Origin: Tachypleus tridentatus
Lineage: Eukaryota > Arthropoda > Merostomata > Xiphosura > Limulidae
Assembly: GCF_004210375.1 (NCBI RefSeq)
Contig: NC_134832.1
Location: 153,013,592 to 153,077,591, forward strand
Length of the DNA stretch: 64,000 nt
Reading direction: 5' to 3'
In this document: piece after piece, positions 47,651 through 58,785 of the stretch
Layout of the letters: each line of letters opens with the position of its first letter
Position numbering within the stretch: position 1 is the stretch's first letter
Translations under genes and position numbers: made by a program
Notes under the pieces: generated by a model
Database searches by the model: none
The model's input: only the letters and a program-made list of their open reading frames with translations
Told to the model about the DNA's origin: nothing

Positions 47651-49077
47651 TGTTTCCAAACCATGAACCATGATGATAGAAGAAATTAGGACCTCTACAA
47701 CAGAGTTGGGTTATGTGGTTTATGTGATGTCTATAGGTTGTCTTTATTTTTAACATTAGATTCTTATTCTTATTTAGAACATGTTAAGAAGCTTTAAGAG
47801 TTAAATTCCATAACAAATATTTAGCTGTGAGGAAAATATCCGTTTTTTTGTTCTGATTGACATAAATACAGTGAAATAAAGAATTTTCTGTAACGATTAA
47901 GAGTAACTTGGTTTGAGAGTTTTGAATCTAATTCAGATCTGACCCTAAGTAGCATGCAGGACAGAAGGTCGAGAATTACATCCGGTGGAAAACGGTGTAC
48001 AAAAATACTTTATAAAAATAGTGTTAATTTATGGTTGCCGATTTCTTGTCACTCATTATTAAAACTATTTAATATTAGTTATAGTTACAGTTACCTCTTA
48101 AGTCCTGTGGTAAAAGTTGTTGTACTGATTGAAGTTTAATAGTTTGGAACAGGTATATTAGTGAAAATTTAATACAAAAAAAAAAAACTGTTTAGTCCAA
48201 ATGAAAATCCAGTAAAGGCAACATATGTAAAAAAAATATAAAAAAAACAAGAACAACATTTTACAGTCAGAGTGTTTCGCTTCATCGACATTACAAGACA
48301 ACAGTCTATGTGTTTTGACACTTTAAGCTGACAAAGCGAGAAAGTGGTTTAACTCATAAACTTTCAAGTTAATATATTTAATATTCATAAGAAATTAATA
48401 TTTATTTCTAGCCATTTTTCACGCCGGTCAGCGACAAATTTAATATACAGTATAGAATTTATATTGATTCTCAAATATTAAACGCTGGGTTTATTAAGAA
48501 TTATTGTAATACCGATACATCGAATAACCTGTTTCGACACTGGAGTAATTAACATATAGTATACGTAACCTTTATGTTCATTAAAACAATATTTTAAGTT
48601 ATAATTATGTTAGGTATTATAATTTACTTATGTTACGTACATTGCATTTTCAAATGGCCGATAATTTGAATTTAGAAGTTAAAGTCGATACGTATTAAAA
48701 TTATATTTGCCAACAGGATTGATACACAATTTTTTGTCTTAACACAAGTATATTTTAATATACAAACAACAATACAATTTTTGTAACAACGGTTATTACA
48801 AATAATAATTTATGTACAAAAGTTGTGTTGAGGCTTCTATCTGGTCTACAACTGAATATTTCATCGACGGCCTAGGTACACGACGAGAGAATTACTTCTA
48901 TGTTGATACGCTTTGCTTACGCTAGCTAACTGTCTGTTCTTGCCTGGCCTCGCACCATTTACAAACAGATTTTTTACGAAGGTATTTAATTTCCTTGTAG
49001 AAATACGTCCGAAGTTAATCCAGTGTTTTGTAATGTTCGTAATCTATAAAAGTTCCTGCTCAAATATCTGGTTTTCC
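47651..49077. other. Intergenic sequence, nothing recognised
   Basis: AT-rich sequence. From about 48400 CpG dinucleotides become more frequent than in the introns, but no exon, RNA or transposon signature is seen. Confidence 0.6.
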
Positions 49078-49348
49078 GACTATTAAGCGTGTTAAGGCGT
49101 GCGACTCGTAATCTGAGGGTCGCGGGTTCGTATCCCCATCGCGCCAAACATGCTCGCCCTTTCAGCTGTGGGGGCGTTATAATGTTACGGTCAATCCCCC
49201 TATTCGTTGGTAAAAGAGTAGCCCAAGAGTTGGTGGTGGGTGGTGATGACTAGCTGCCTTCTCTCTAGTCTTACACTGCTAAATTAGGGACGGCTAGCGC
49301 AGATAGCCCTCGAGTAGCTTTATGCGAAATTCAAAAACAAACAAACAA
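49078..49348 (+). mobile_element. tRNA-derived SINE, type 1, monomer
   Basis: The 5' part resembles a tRNA: gttaaggcgtgcgactcgta then atctgagggtcgcgggttcg; the B-box-like ggttcgtatcc lies at 49125-49135. The body runs through cgccctttcagctgtggggg, aagagtagcccaagagttgg, and ctgctaaattagggacggct, and ends in an A-rich caaaaacaaacaaacaa tail. The same body occurs twice at 52253-52744. It would be transcribed by RNA polymerase III and moved by a LINE reverse transcriptase (family knowledge). Confidence 0.92.
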
Positions 49349-49928
49349 TACACCAGAACAAATGTTAAATGGCCAGTATATGAAAACCCAGGTTTTGATA
49401 AAATTAGTGGTGCGATCTTTCATGGATACTAAATGTGGTTTGTGGTAAGTAGTTGCATCCTGTGTACTCTCTATGCAAACTAAAAAAAAACAAAAACCCA
49501 AACATATAACCATAGGCCAGCTACAGTCACAAAACTACTCTTTCACAAAAATCTCTGAAATCAGCAGACATAATCTAATACACAAAGTTTGTGCCTGATT
49601 TGTTTACGCCTTTCAACCTCTTTCGTAGTTGGGCCTATGAAAACATGAAATCAACGCATTCAGGTTTAACGTGGTCACAGTTTTGTGTCAATGAACTTGT
49701 TGTAGTATAATTTTTTTTTGCACAGAAAATGATCAGATTTGTTGTCTGATTTAAGAAGAAATGACGTCAGGAAAATGTATGTGTGTTTCATATAATCAGT
49801 TGCAATATTACGTTAGGTGTGGGAAATTTCCTGCTGTGTTTTGTATCAGGTTGAAATGTATATTAAATCAACCTCCTGAAGAGAGAGACTAATTTTAACC
49901 ATTTTTAAATGGAAAAGGTCAAAAGAAG

Positions 49929-51883
49929 TTGTTGTGTTCTTGATGTTTCTTGTGAACGGTGCAGTGCATAACGGCTGCTATCATTGTCTCTGTTGTGTTC
50001 TTGATGTTTCTTGTGAACGGTGCAGTGCATAACGGATGCTATCATTGTCTCTGTTGTGTTCTTGATGTTTCTTGTGAACGGTGCAGTGCATAACGGATGC
50101 TATCATTGTCTCTGTTGTGTTCTTGATGTTTCTTGTGAACGGTGCAGTGCATAACGGATGCTATCATTGTCTCTGTTGTGTTCTTGATGTTTCTTGTGAA
50201 CGGTGCAGTGCATAACGGATGCTATCATTGTCTCTGTTGTGTTCTTGATGTTTCTTGTGAACGGTGCAGTGCATAACGGACGCTATCATTGTCTCTGTTG
50301 TGTTCTTGATGTCTCTTGTGAACGGTGCAGTGCATAACGGATGCTATCATTGTCTCTGTTGTGTTCTTGATGTCTCTTGTGAACGGTGCAGTGCATAACG
50401 GATGCTATCATTGTCTCTGTTGTGTTCTTGATGTTTCTTGTGAACGGTGCAGTGCATAACGGATGCTATCATTGTCTCTGTTGTGTTCTTGATGTTTCTT
50501 GTGAATGGTGCAGTGCATAACGGATGCTATCATTGTCTCTGTTGTGTTCTTGATGTTTCTTGTGAACGGTGCAGTGCATAACGGATGCTATCATTGTCTC
50601 TGTTGTGTTCTTGATGTTTCTTGTGAACGGTGCAGTGCATAACGGATGCTATCATTGTCTCTGTTGTGTTCTTGATGTTTCTTGTGAACGGTGCAGTGCA
50701 TAACGGATGCTATCATTGTCTCTGTTGTGTTCTTGATGTCTCTTGTGAACGGTGCAGTGCATAACGGATGCTATCATTGTCTCTGTTGTGTTCTTGATGT
50801 CTCTTGTGAACGGTGCAGTGCATAACGGATGCTATCATTGTCTCTGTTGTGTTCTTGATGTTTCTTGTGAACGGTGCAGTGCATAACGGATGCTATCATT
50901 GTCTCTGTTGTGTTCTTGATGTTTCTTGTGAACGGTGCAGTGCATAACGGATGCTATCATTGTCTCTGTTGTGTTCTTGATGTTTCTTGTGAACGGTGCA
51001 GTGCATAACGGATGCTATCATTGTCTCTGTTGTGTTCTTGATGTTTCTTGTGAACGGTGCAGTGCATAACGGATGCTATCATTGTCTCTGTTGTGTTCTT
51101 GATGTCTCTTGTGAACGGTGCAGTGCATAACGGATGCTATCATTGTCTCTGTTGTGTTCTTGATGTCTCTTGTGAACGGTGCAGTGCATAACGGATGCTA
51201 TCATTGTCTCTGTTGTGTTCTTGATGTTTCTTGTGAACGGTGCAGTGCATAACGGATGCTATCATTGTCTCTGTTGTGTTCTTGATGTTTCTTGTGAACG
51301 GTGCAGTGCATAACGGATGCTATCATTGTCTCTGTTGTGTTCTTGATGTCTCTTGTGAACGGTGCAGTGCATAACGGATGCTATCATTGTCTCTGTTGTG
51401 TTCTTGATGTTTCTTGTGAACGGTGCAGTGCATAACGGATGCTATCATTGTCTCTGTTGTGTTCTTGATGTTTCTTGTGAACGGTGCAGTGCATAACGGA
51501 TGCTATCATTGTCTCTGTTGTGTTCTTGATGTTTCTTGTGAACGGTGCAGTGCATAACGGACGCTATCATTGTCTCTGTTGTGTTCTTGATGTTTCTTGT
51601 GAACGGTGCAGTGCATAACGGACGCTATCATTGTCTCTGTTGTGTTCTTGATGTCTCTTGTGAACGGTGCAGTGCATAACGGATGCTATCATTGTCTCTG
51701 TTGTGTTCTTGATGTCTCTTGTGAACGGTGCAGTGCATAACGGATGCTATCATTGTCTCTGTTGTGTTCTTGATGTTTCTTGTGAACGGTGCAGTGCATA
51801 ACGGATGCTATCATTGTCTCTGTTGTGTTCTTGATGTTTCTTGTGAACGGTGCAGTGCATAACGGATGCTATCATTGTCTCTG
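49929..51883 (+). repeat. Minisatellite, 61-bp period, about 32 copies
   Basis: The unit is tgttgtgttcttgatgtttc then ttgtgaacggtgcagtgcat, aacggatgctatcattgtct and c. Copies differ almost only at ttt/tct in gatgtttct, at gat/gac in cggatgc, and at a single aacgg/aatgg, so homogenisation is recent. Each unit carries two CpG sites (three in the cggacgc variant), unusual for this AT-rich window. Confidence 0.96.
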
Positions 51884-52252
51884 CAAAATTACTTCTCTTC
51901 CAAAGTCTCGGTTTGACGATGAGTAGATTGTCGTTTTCTTTGTTGTTTCCCTTTCTTGTGGAGTCTCACTGCATTGTTTTTGTTGCATACGTTTTAGTTC
52001 TTGTGATTGGTAATCAGAGGTTGGGGGGGGGGGAGTTATCTCGACATTTTACTCTTAGGTACATAATCAGTTTAAGAAATTTTCAAACTTAACTCAGTTA
52101 CCAAATAAAGGGAATAAAAACCAATGTATTTTTGTAGAATTTCGCGAGTACGGCTTGTCTATTTCATGAAAAGTTAGCTTGTGTATCTGTAAACACGACG
52201 GAGTTTGGTGTATTTTTATTCTGGCGTTACGACGACAGCACACTTCTCTATA

Positions 52253-52744
52253 GGCTCGGCATGACTAGATGGTTAAGGCACTCAACTTGTAATCTGAAGG
52301 TCGCAGGTTCAAATCCCTGTTATGCAAAACATTCTTGCCCTTTCAGCTTGCCCTTATAATGTGACCGTCAATCCCACTATTCGTTGGTAAAAGAGTAGCC
52401 CAAGAGTTGGCGGAGGGTGGTGATAACTAGCTGCCTTTCCTTTAATCTTACACTGCTAAATTAGGGACGACTGGCGCAGATGGTGGCTCGGCATGGCCAG
52501 GTGGGTTAAGGCGTTTGACTCGAAATCTGAGGGTCGCGAGTTCAAATCCCCATTGCACCAAACATGCTCGCCCTTTTAGCCGTGGGAGCGTTATAATGTA
52601 CGTTCAATCCCACTATTAATTGGTAACAGAGTTGGCGGTGGGTGGTGATGACTAGCTGCTTTCCCTCTAGTCTTACTCTGCTAAATTAGAGACGGCTAGC
52701 GCAAATAGCCCTCGTGTACCTTTGCGAGAAATTCAAAACAAAAC
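52253..52744 (+). mobile_element. Head-to-tail dimeric SINE type 1 with 12-bp TSD
   Basis: Two SINE units are joined directly: 52253-52483 (begins ggctcggcatgactagatgg, stops after gcgcagatggt, lacking its tail) and 52484-52744 (begins ggctcggcatggccaggtgg, ends aaattcaaaacaaaac). The 12-bp cacttctctata occurs at 52241-52252 and again at 52745-52756, so the pair carries one target-site duplication around both units. Confidence 0.92.
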
Positions 52745-52756
52745 CACTTCTCTATA

Positions 52757-53320
52757 AAATATACGTGCATTTTCTGACGTCATTTCCACTTAACTCAGAC
52801 CAGAAATGTGGTTTATCTTCTGTGGAAAAAATAAATTGTAAAGTTTTCATTGACACTATAAATGTGACATTGCAGACATTAACCCTGAGTATCATGATTT
52901 TGTATCTTTATAGGCCTATTATTAAAGAGACTGAAAGATGTGAACAGACACAAACTTAGCAGTATATATATATATTAGATTAACACGGGTCTGTTTAAGG
53001 AACAACAACAACAAAAAGAAGAAATCGCAATAAAATATACTAAAAGAACTTGTAACTAATAATTCACTGGTCACATCAACAATGTCCTTTAACATGATAA
53101 CAGTCATCACACAAAATAATTAATTGCTAAACGACCCTCTCATACAACAAAAAGTAAATTAGTGAGCCACCTGGGAAATTACATGTCTCACGGGAAAGCA
53201 GAAAAGAATTGAACCTTATAAGACTAAGTACAATGCACTAGATGAACCCTTTCTGGATTCAGTGTCAAGCAATAAGTAAAAAGAAACATTTTACCTGGAT
53301 GTATATATATTTATTTATTT
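52757..53320. other. Intergenic sequence, nothing recognised
   Basis: AT-rich, with a short (TA)n at about 52963-52977 and a (TTTA)n-like run near 53303-53325. No coding signal. Confidence 0.6.
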
Positions 53321-53489
53321 ATTTATCTTTGTTGACTTGGTACTTACAAAAAAGTAAAACGGTATGAATATAAAAATCCAAAATCAATGGAAACAAAATG
53401 CAGAAATACAGAAACCATACACGAATACGTATATACAATATTCTTAACTTAAAAAATTTAGAGTAGTCATTAAGAAACAACACAATACT

Positions 53490-55440
53490 CCCCCCCCCTA
53501 ATCTTAACCTTGTCAGTAGGCCTACAGTCATGGCTATGGATTTATGATTATCCATACAATGTCCCAAGTTTAGATCAGAGCTCTCTTGGTGTTCACCAGT
53601 TTGACCTGCAAGTAGTAAACCTCTTCCTTGAGTAGTAATGGTGGCATAGCTCTCAGCTTCAGGTAGTCCTCTTCTTGGTTTGTAGAGGACCCATATTTTG
53701 GTTCATGTATTGTTCTTGGACTTACTTACTCATCTGATCTTAATTAACCAGATGGTAGTCAGTCTTATTGCCGAAGTTGAAACCATTTCATTTGCAGAGC
53801 AGATCCTTTGCAGAAGTGGATAAAATGATTAATAAGATAGCTAGTTTGTCTACATCTCTTTGGTGGTTGTAGTGGAGATGGTGGTGAAGGAATTATCAGT
53901 CTTTGTATCTCAGCTTCAAAGAGAGTAGACATTGACAGCATTCCCATCCTGCTCCAATCTACTCTGAACGTGGTTGACCCTCGAAAGGATCTTAGCTATG
54001 TCAAAGTTTTCTTGAGTTTTGGTCAGTGGCGGCGCCAAGGGGGGCTTGTGCCTCCTCCAAAAAATGAGCCAAGCCCCCCTCAGCCCCCACTATTGTTACC
54101 TACATATATTCATAAAATATGGAAAACACAATCGTCGTTGTTTCTTAACAATTAACGTCAAAGAGACATAGATCTGTAGAAGTCAACGTCTTCATTAAGA
54201 CGAAAGTATGTGTTATGCGTCCCATAGCAACGTACTGAATGTACTGAAACTCATGCTCCGTATTGTCGCTCTCTGTGTAATGCCATTCTATCTTGAGCTT
54301 TGACGAAGATTAGACAACCACGTTGATTTCAAGTTACAACAGATCATCAGGAATTTATTTGATAAACCAAAGGTTTCACAGGTATTTATCCATTAATTTA
54401 ATTTATCTTTTATTGAAAAGTAAAACATAGCATGCACGTCAAGCTCAATATCTGATGAAGCCTTTGGGACCAGAAGATTCACAGGTGAAGGGAAACACGT
54501 TCTAAAGGCAACATACATGTGAATATACGTAAGCATGTAGAAATAGCAGTTGACCACAGTGATAATTTTAGTACTCTGTTTATGGGGAAATTTTTGAGAC
54601 AAAGTATTGTTGTAAATTGGCTACTACAACTAACTTACACTTTTAAAAATAAAAATTCTGACCAATCAGAATTTTATCAAACTTAGATTAAAATATTTAT
54701 TTTGCAAGATAAAATTCCTGACACTTCTGGATATCTTGTTTTTAACCAGTCAGTTATGTATTTCCATTCTATTTGTTTTTCTCTAACGTACTAAATCTTT
54801 GTTAAAATGGAAGAATAATATAGTGAAATTTTCCTGTTCAGTGTTTTGGAGGATGTTTGTGACTAGCTCACTGTATAAGACACCAGGGGCTAAACTCGGC
54901 TTCACACAGGCAGTGTTCATTGGTGAAAATGTATTGGTAGATGATGTATATAGCATCAAGGAACTGACTGAGGTCATAAGCATATTAGTTCTGAAATATC
55001 CAGTCTGTCACAAGCAAATGTTATCCAACTAATTATCACTGAAACATTGAGCAAGGATCCTACCAAATTGGCAATACCATCAACTATGGAGCAACTGTTG
55101 ATATCCAATCTATCCATTACCTAACTGAAAGTAATGGCACTTGAGGCTACATCAACACCAATTAAACCTATCATCATAAAACTAAAGGAAAGTATTGTAG
55201 TGTACCACTGGAAGGTGTTTATGGAGAAACACCAGTGACATCCAATGAGACCACTTCATTTCTTAGCCCAAGAAAACTTTCCCAAAGCTAAAGTCTTTGA
55301 AAATATCTTTCAAGTGCTGAGGAGCTCTTCTGACATCCGCAGTATAGGTACTCCATTCATTACTAACCAACAAGTGCAAGTCGACCACTGCATTGAGAGC
55401 TGTTGTGAGGGCTAAGGTGGTAACAGGATGTAGTTTCTAT
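53490..55440. other. Unassigned repeat-like region
   Basis: Composition is more coding-like than the flanks, and a plus-strand frame at 54799-55032 (containing GAKLGFTQAVFIGENVLVDD) is open, but I cannot assign a family. At 54024 the sequence cagtggcggcgccaaggggg resembles a hAT-type terminus, without a visible partner. It is probably a mosaic of old transposon pieces. Confidence 0.4.
54452..54500 (+). ncRNA. Hammerhead-like core, weak
   Basis: CTGATGA (54452-54458) is followed by CCTT and AAGG that could pair around a long loop, then GAAAC (54492-54496). The spacing is longer than usual and stem I is not evident. Confidence 0.18.
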
Positions 55441-57040
55441 ACAATCTTATGTATATATTTCCTTCCTGTTTTTACTTCTGCATTTAGTGTTTTTTGGTGT
55501 TGTTTATTTATATTATAATTTGCATTTGTTACTGTAATTATGTTGTAAATGGCCATATCATCATTGAATGTTTTCATTTTTTATGTTTTGTGTATATATA
55601 TGTGTGTGTATATTATAAAGGTTACACTGTATTATTTAAGAAGGGTTTATTTTTCGTTTTGCAAGTATGCATATTATTTTTTATTTAAGAAGTTGTAATA
55701 ACAACAACAAAACTAATTAAAATAACCTTTAACAATGATTCAAAAATTAACACTACACAACACTTTAACAACCTTATTATGGAACCTACAAGATACTAAT
55801 AAAAGAGTTTCTTTATGAAAATAAGATATTTTGAACCATACACACAAACAACCCTGTTGTGTATATTACAACTTCTATATTTCTTTTAAATGAATTGTGG
55901 TAAAAGCATTTTACAGGGGTGAGAGTATTATTTCCACTGATCTGAAACTTGTGATATTCAAATTTCTTTTAAGGTTTTTAGTGATGGATGGATGGGTTTG
56001 GTTTGCCTAAAGTTGTAAGAAAGAGGAGAAGTGTGATATACAGGCATATCATGTATTTCCTCCCCAGTTTTAATGCAGCAAGTTGGTCAAGGGAGTTAAT
56101 AAGTTCCCCTTGTTCTGTTTACCCACAAGACTATGTTAGTCAATAAGGTTACTATATGTACTTTATCATCTCAAGATTTGTGTATGTAAAACATACTGTA
56201 TAAAAATTAAGTGTAATCTTTTTCACCAGCAAGTTGAGTGAAATATCAGGAATATAGCATCCTTTGTTTTGAAGTAAAAGTACTAATCAGTCACCAAAGC
56301 AGTATCTCTGTTCCAGGAATAATGGAATTGCTGTTTTGATACGTTATTACCATGTTTTCTCACTTTCAAACACCTCAACTCGAATTTAAGTAAACATAGC
56401 AACAACGTTTGAGAGCTAAGTTAATTGTTTTGATTCAAGTTAATTTGGAATTTTGATTTGAGAGTTAAGCATACCATGCACCTTTAACTGTTAAATTGTA
56501 ATAACGTATCTCTCTCTCCAGTAAATGTGCCAAACTTCATAATCTCTTTAAATACTGATTGACGCTTGATTTAAATAAATATTTTTTATCCGAATAAACT
56601 GAGTTAAAGTCACCAAAAGTTATGTTTCTGCTCTGCAATACATTTATTAACAAGCCTTCAATTTTCTTACATTTTCTGTCTGATTATTTGATGAAAATTC
56701 AATGAAACTGAGAATTAAAGCCCTCTCAGAACACCCACAAACTATAGATAGTGCTCACTTTTTGTGGTTAGCAGCGAAAAAAATAGGACAAGGAGACATA
56801 AGTTCAAATTTTGAAGTGTAGGGGTTGTCTGCAGTTTGAGAGTAGTACTTTTCAAACACCTTTGAAATAAACTCCCTTCAAGAGTGGTGGCGGCAGAAAA
56901 TGTAACTAGGTTTAAGAAAAGATTGATGAACACATGATTAGTGAAAGATGGCTATAGTTAGAGTTTGAATAAACATCCTCGATTGATAATAAGCTTCTTT
57001 CTGTCCCTTTAACTTTTTTGTGAAATTATTCGGAAAATGT
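55441..57040. other. Intergenic sequence, nothing recognised
   Basis: AT-rich, no exon or transposon signature that I can support. Confidence 0.6.
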
Positions 57041-57044
57041 AGTT

Positions 57045-57330
57045 AATTAATAAAGCAAAAACAATAACATAAAGCGTATTTCAAACATTTCCGAAATCTT
57101 CAAAATTCCATCATCAGCAATCTAGAGCTGTAAAACAAAAGAAGTGCTAATTATAAGAAAAATGTGATATAATTTTAATGTAAACAACTTGAATATAAAA
57201 ACAAGAAAAAATGAAAAATATTTAGCGCAAATGAAACAGTTAAATTAAAATAGGTGTGAAATAAATAAGAATATATATTATTTAGAGATGGAGGAAGAGT
57301 TTTTATGTATAATGTTTCTTTTATTAGAAG
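57045..57330 (-). repeat. Penelope-associated terminal repeat, copy 1
   Basis: Collinear with 63215-63490: tcttcaaaattccatc, then gtaaaacaaaagaagtgcta or atacaaaacaaataaaatag, then caagaaaaaatgaaaaatat or caagagaaaatgggaaatat, then ttagagatggaggaagag or ttagcgattgaagaagaa. The second copy lies immediately upstream (on the minus strand) of Penelope-like reverse transcriptase, so I infer a terminal region of that element. Confidence 0.6.
57088..57117 (-). ncRNA. Hammerhead-ribozyme-like core
   Basis: On the minus strand CTGATGA (57111-57117) is followed by GGAAT...ATTTC, which pair over 5 bp with one G-U, and then GAAA (57088-57091). This is the CUGAUGA-stem II-GAAA layout of a hammerhead. Hammerheads are known at Penelope-like termini. 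Stems I and III were not resolved. Confidence 0.35.
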
Positions 57331-57710
57331 TTCGGTGTCGTGCTTGGCTGTTGAGAATATTTTAAAGTTGGATAGAGACTTTGAATGACCTGCTTCTTAT
57401 TGTGCTGGTATAGCAGGTAGGTATGTAACTTCTTAATTCAGGTTTTATAAATATGCGCATATGTTCAAGTTAACATACGTTAAGATGACGTTTGCCTTCA
57501 TCAACTTAGGAAGTCCTATGTACTTTGTAAGTGTATTAGTAAACAAGATGTGGATAAGGGCAGTCGGCACATGATCGTTATTGTGGAAAAAACAAATTTA
57601 ACCTGAAATTAGATCTAAATTTGAGGATAGTAAGAATTACAAACATTTTCAACTGTTTCGTGATAAAGGAACTCTGTCTTCCAAGATGTGATAAATAGTT
57701 GCAGAAGTTT

Positions 57711-57825
57711 CCCAGTAGCACAACGGTTTGCCTGTGGATTTATAATGTTAGAAACCGGGTTTCGATATCTATGGTGGACAGAGCACAGATAGACTTTGTG
57801 CTTAACTTCAAGCAAATAAACAAGT
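57711..57825 (+). mobile_element. tRNA-derived SINE, type 2
   Basis: The order cccagtagcacaacggtttg, gttagaaaccgggtttcgat, ggtggacagagcacagatag, then actttgtgcttaacttcaag and an A-rich tail. The B-box-like gggtttcgata is well preserved. Same family as 4962-5080 and 63000-63115. Confidence 0.85.
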
Positions 57826-58593
57826 GTATAAAGGAAGTTTGGGTGCAGTAGGTATCTTAGGTGCCTTGAAAACACGTTAGTTAAGAATGATTAAGTTCTC
57901 TTGTCCAACAAGAGAGCAATCCAGACTGATCCATCGATGATCCAGATGCCTGAAACAGTTACAAGTATATTACCATTGACACAACACTTTTCTGTATTTC
58001 CGTACTTTCACATTGGGGATCAACTTTCGTATCTACAGATTTCAACCTATCTGATTACGATACGAGTAAAGAAGACTTAACCAGTCTCGAACAATCCTAG
58101 TAAAATTAAAAAGTATCGTTAATATTCACAGAAATTTTAACAACTTTTATTCTCTCCATTCTCATGTTTATAGCAATAGATCCACGTATTATTCAGTGCT
58201 CAACCAGTGAAAGGGGGTTTCCATGGGGCACTCCCACTTTCCCCACAACAAGTTTCTTGGCATAGAATTTACAAATTCTCGCCAACCTAAATTAATGCCA
58301 TTTGTTTTGTACCTGCTAAGTCTGGATGTTTCGTACTACGACCTCTGTGATAAAGGAGGCTTTCACTTTGTGATTCTTGCCTGGGATGTACAGTCTCTAT
58401 AATTATTTCAGTATCAAATATATTCCCATAATTTTTAACTAAGTAATATTTAAGCCAGGAAAATAAAAATTATATACATTTACTTACTTACTTTCAATTT
58501 CATAAAATATTTCGCTGGTGAAGTGAAGGAGTAAAAGCATATTCTCGAACATTCCAGTTGTAAAGGTTCGATGAAGGGAACCTCGCCTTTAAA
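57826..58593. other. Intergenic sequence, nothing recognised
   Basis: No coding or RNA signature is seen. This is where the C-terminal half of the Penelope-like element should lie; I could not recognise it. Confidence 0.5.
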
Positions 58594-58785
58594 TTAAATA
58601 TCTGCCACGTTTTTTAAGGGACCAGTAAATGTGTTTTTACGATAGACGGAAGTTGTAAAACAGTTAAAATAATGATTAATCAGGAAGTCCATAAAATACA
58701 TAAAGTTATTTGTCTCAGTTTCATAAGTGAAGTGTATAGATGGATGTTGTGAAGTAAGACAGTCAAGAAACTGTTGGATGTGATA
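58594..58785 (-). pseudogene. Penelope-like reverse transcriptase, part after the array
   Basis: Leaving the array on the minus strand the sequence reads HIQQFLDCLTSQHPSIHFTY (about 58720-58780), then a degenerate FLI block and FTTSVYRKNTFTGP (about 58612-58655). This is the segment that directly follows the YVDD catalytic motif in Penelope-like reverse transcriptases (FLDYLNS-H-NI-FT, then TSVYRKPTFTGL). It therefore belongs to the same gene as 62141-62610 on the other side of the array. Confidence 0.88.

Noticed and set aside
49078..52744. tRNA genes at 49078, 52253 and 52484
   Set aside because: The tRNA-like heads lead directly into a shared 200-bp body and A-rich tail; they are SINEs, and the cloverleaf is not complete.
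54024..54100. hAT-like terminus (cagtggcggcgccaagg)
   Set aside because: No matching inverted end or target duplication could be found nearby, so it is not called as an element.
54799..55032. 77-residue frame as a gene
   Set aside because: No recognisable domain, no splice context and repeat-like surroundings.
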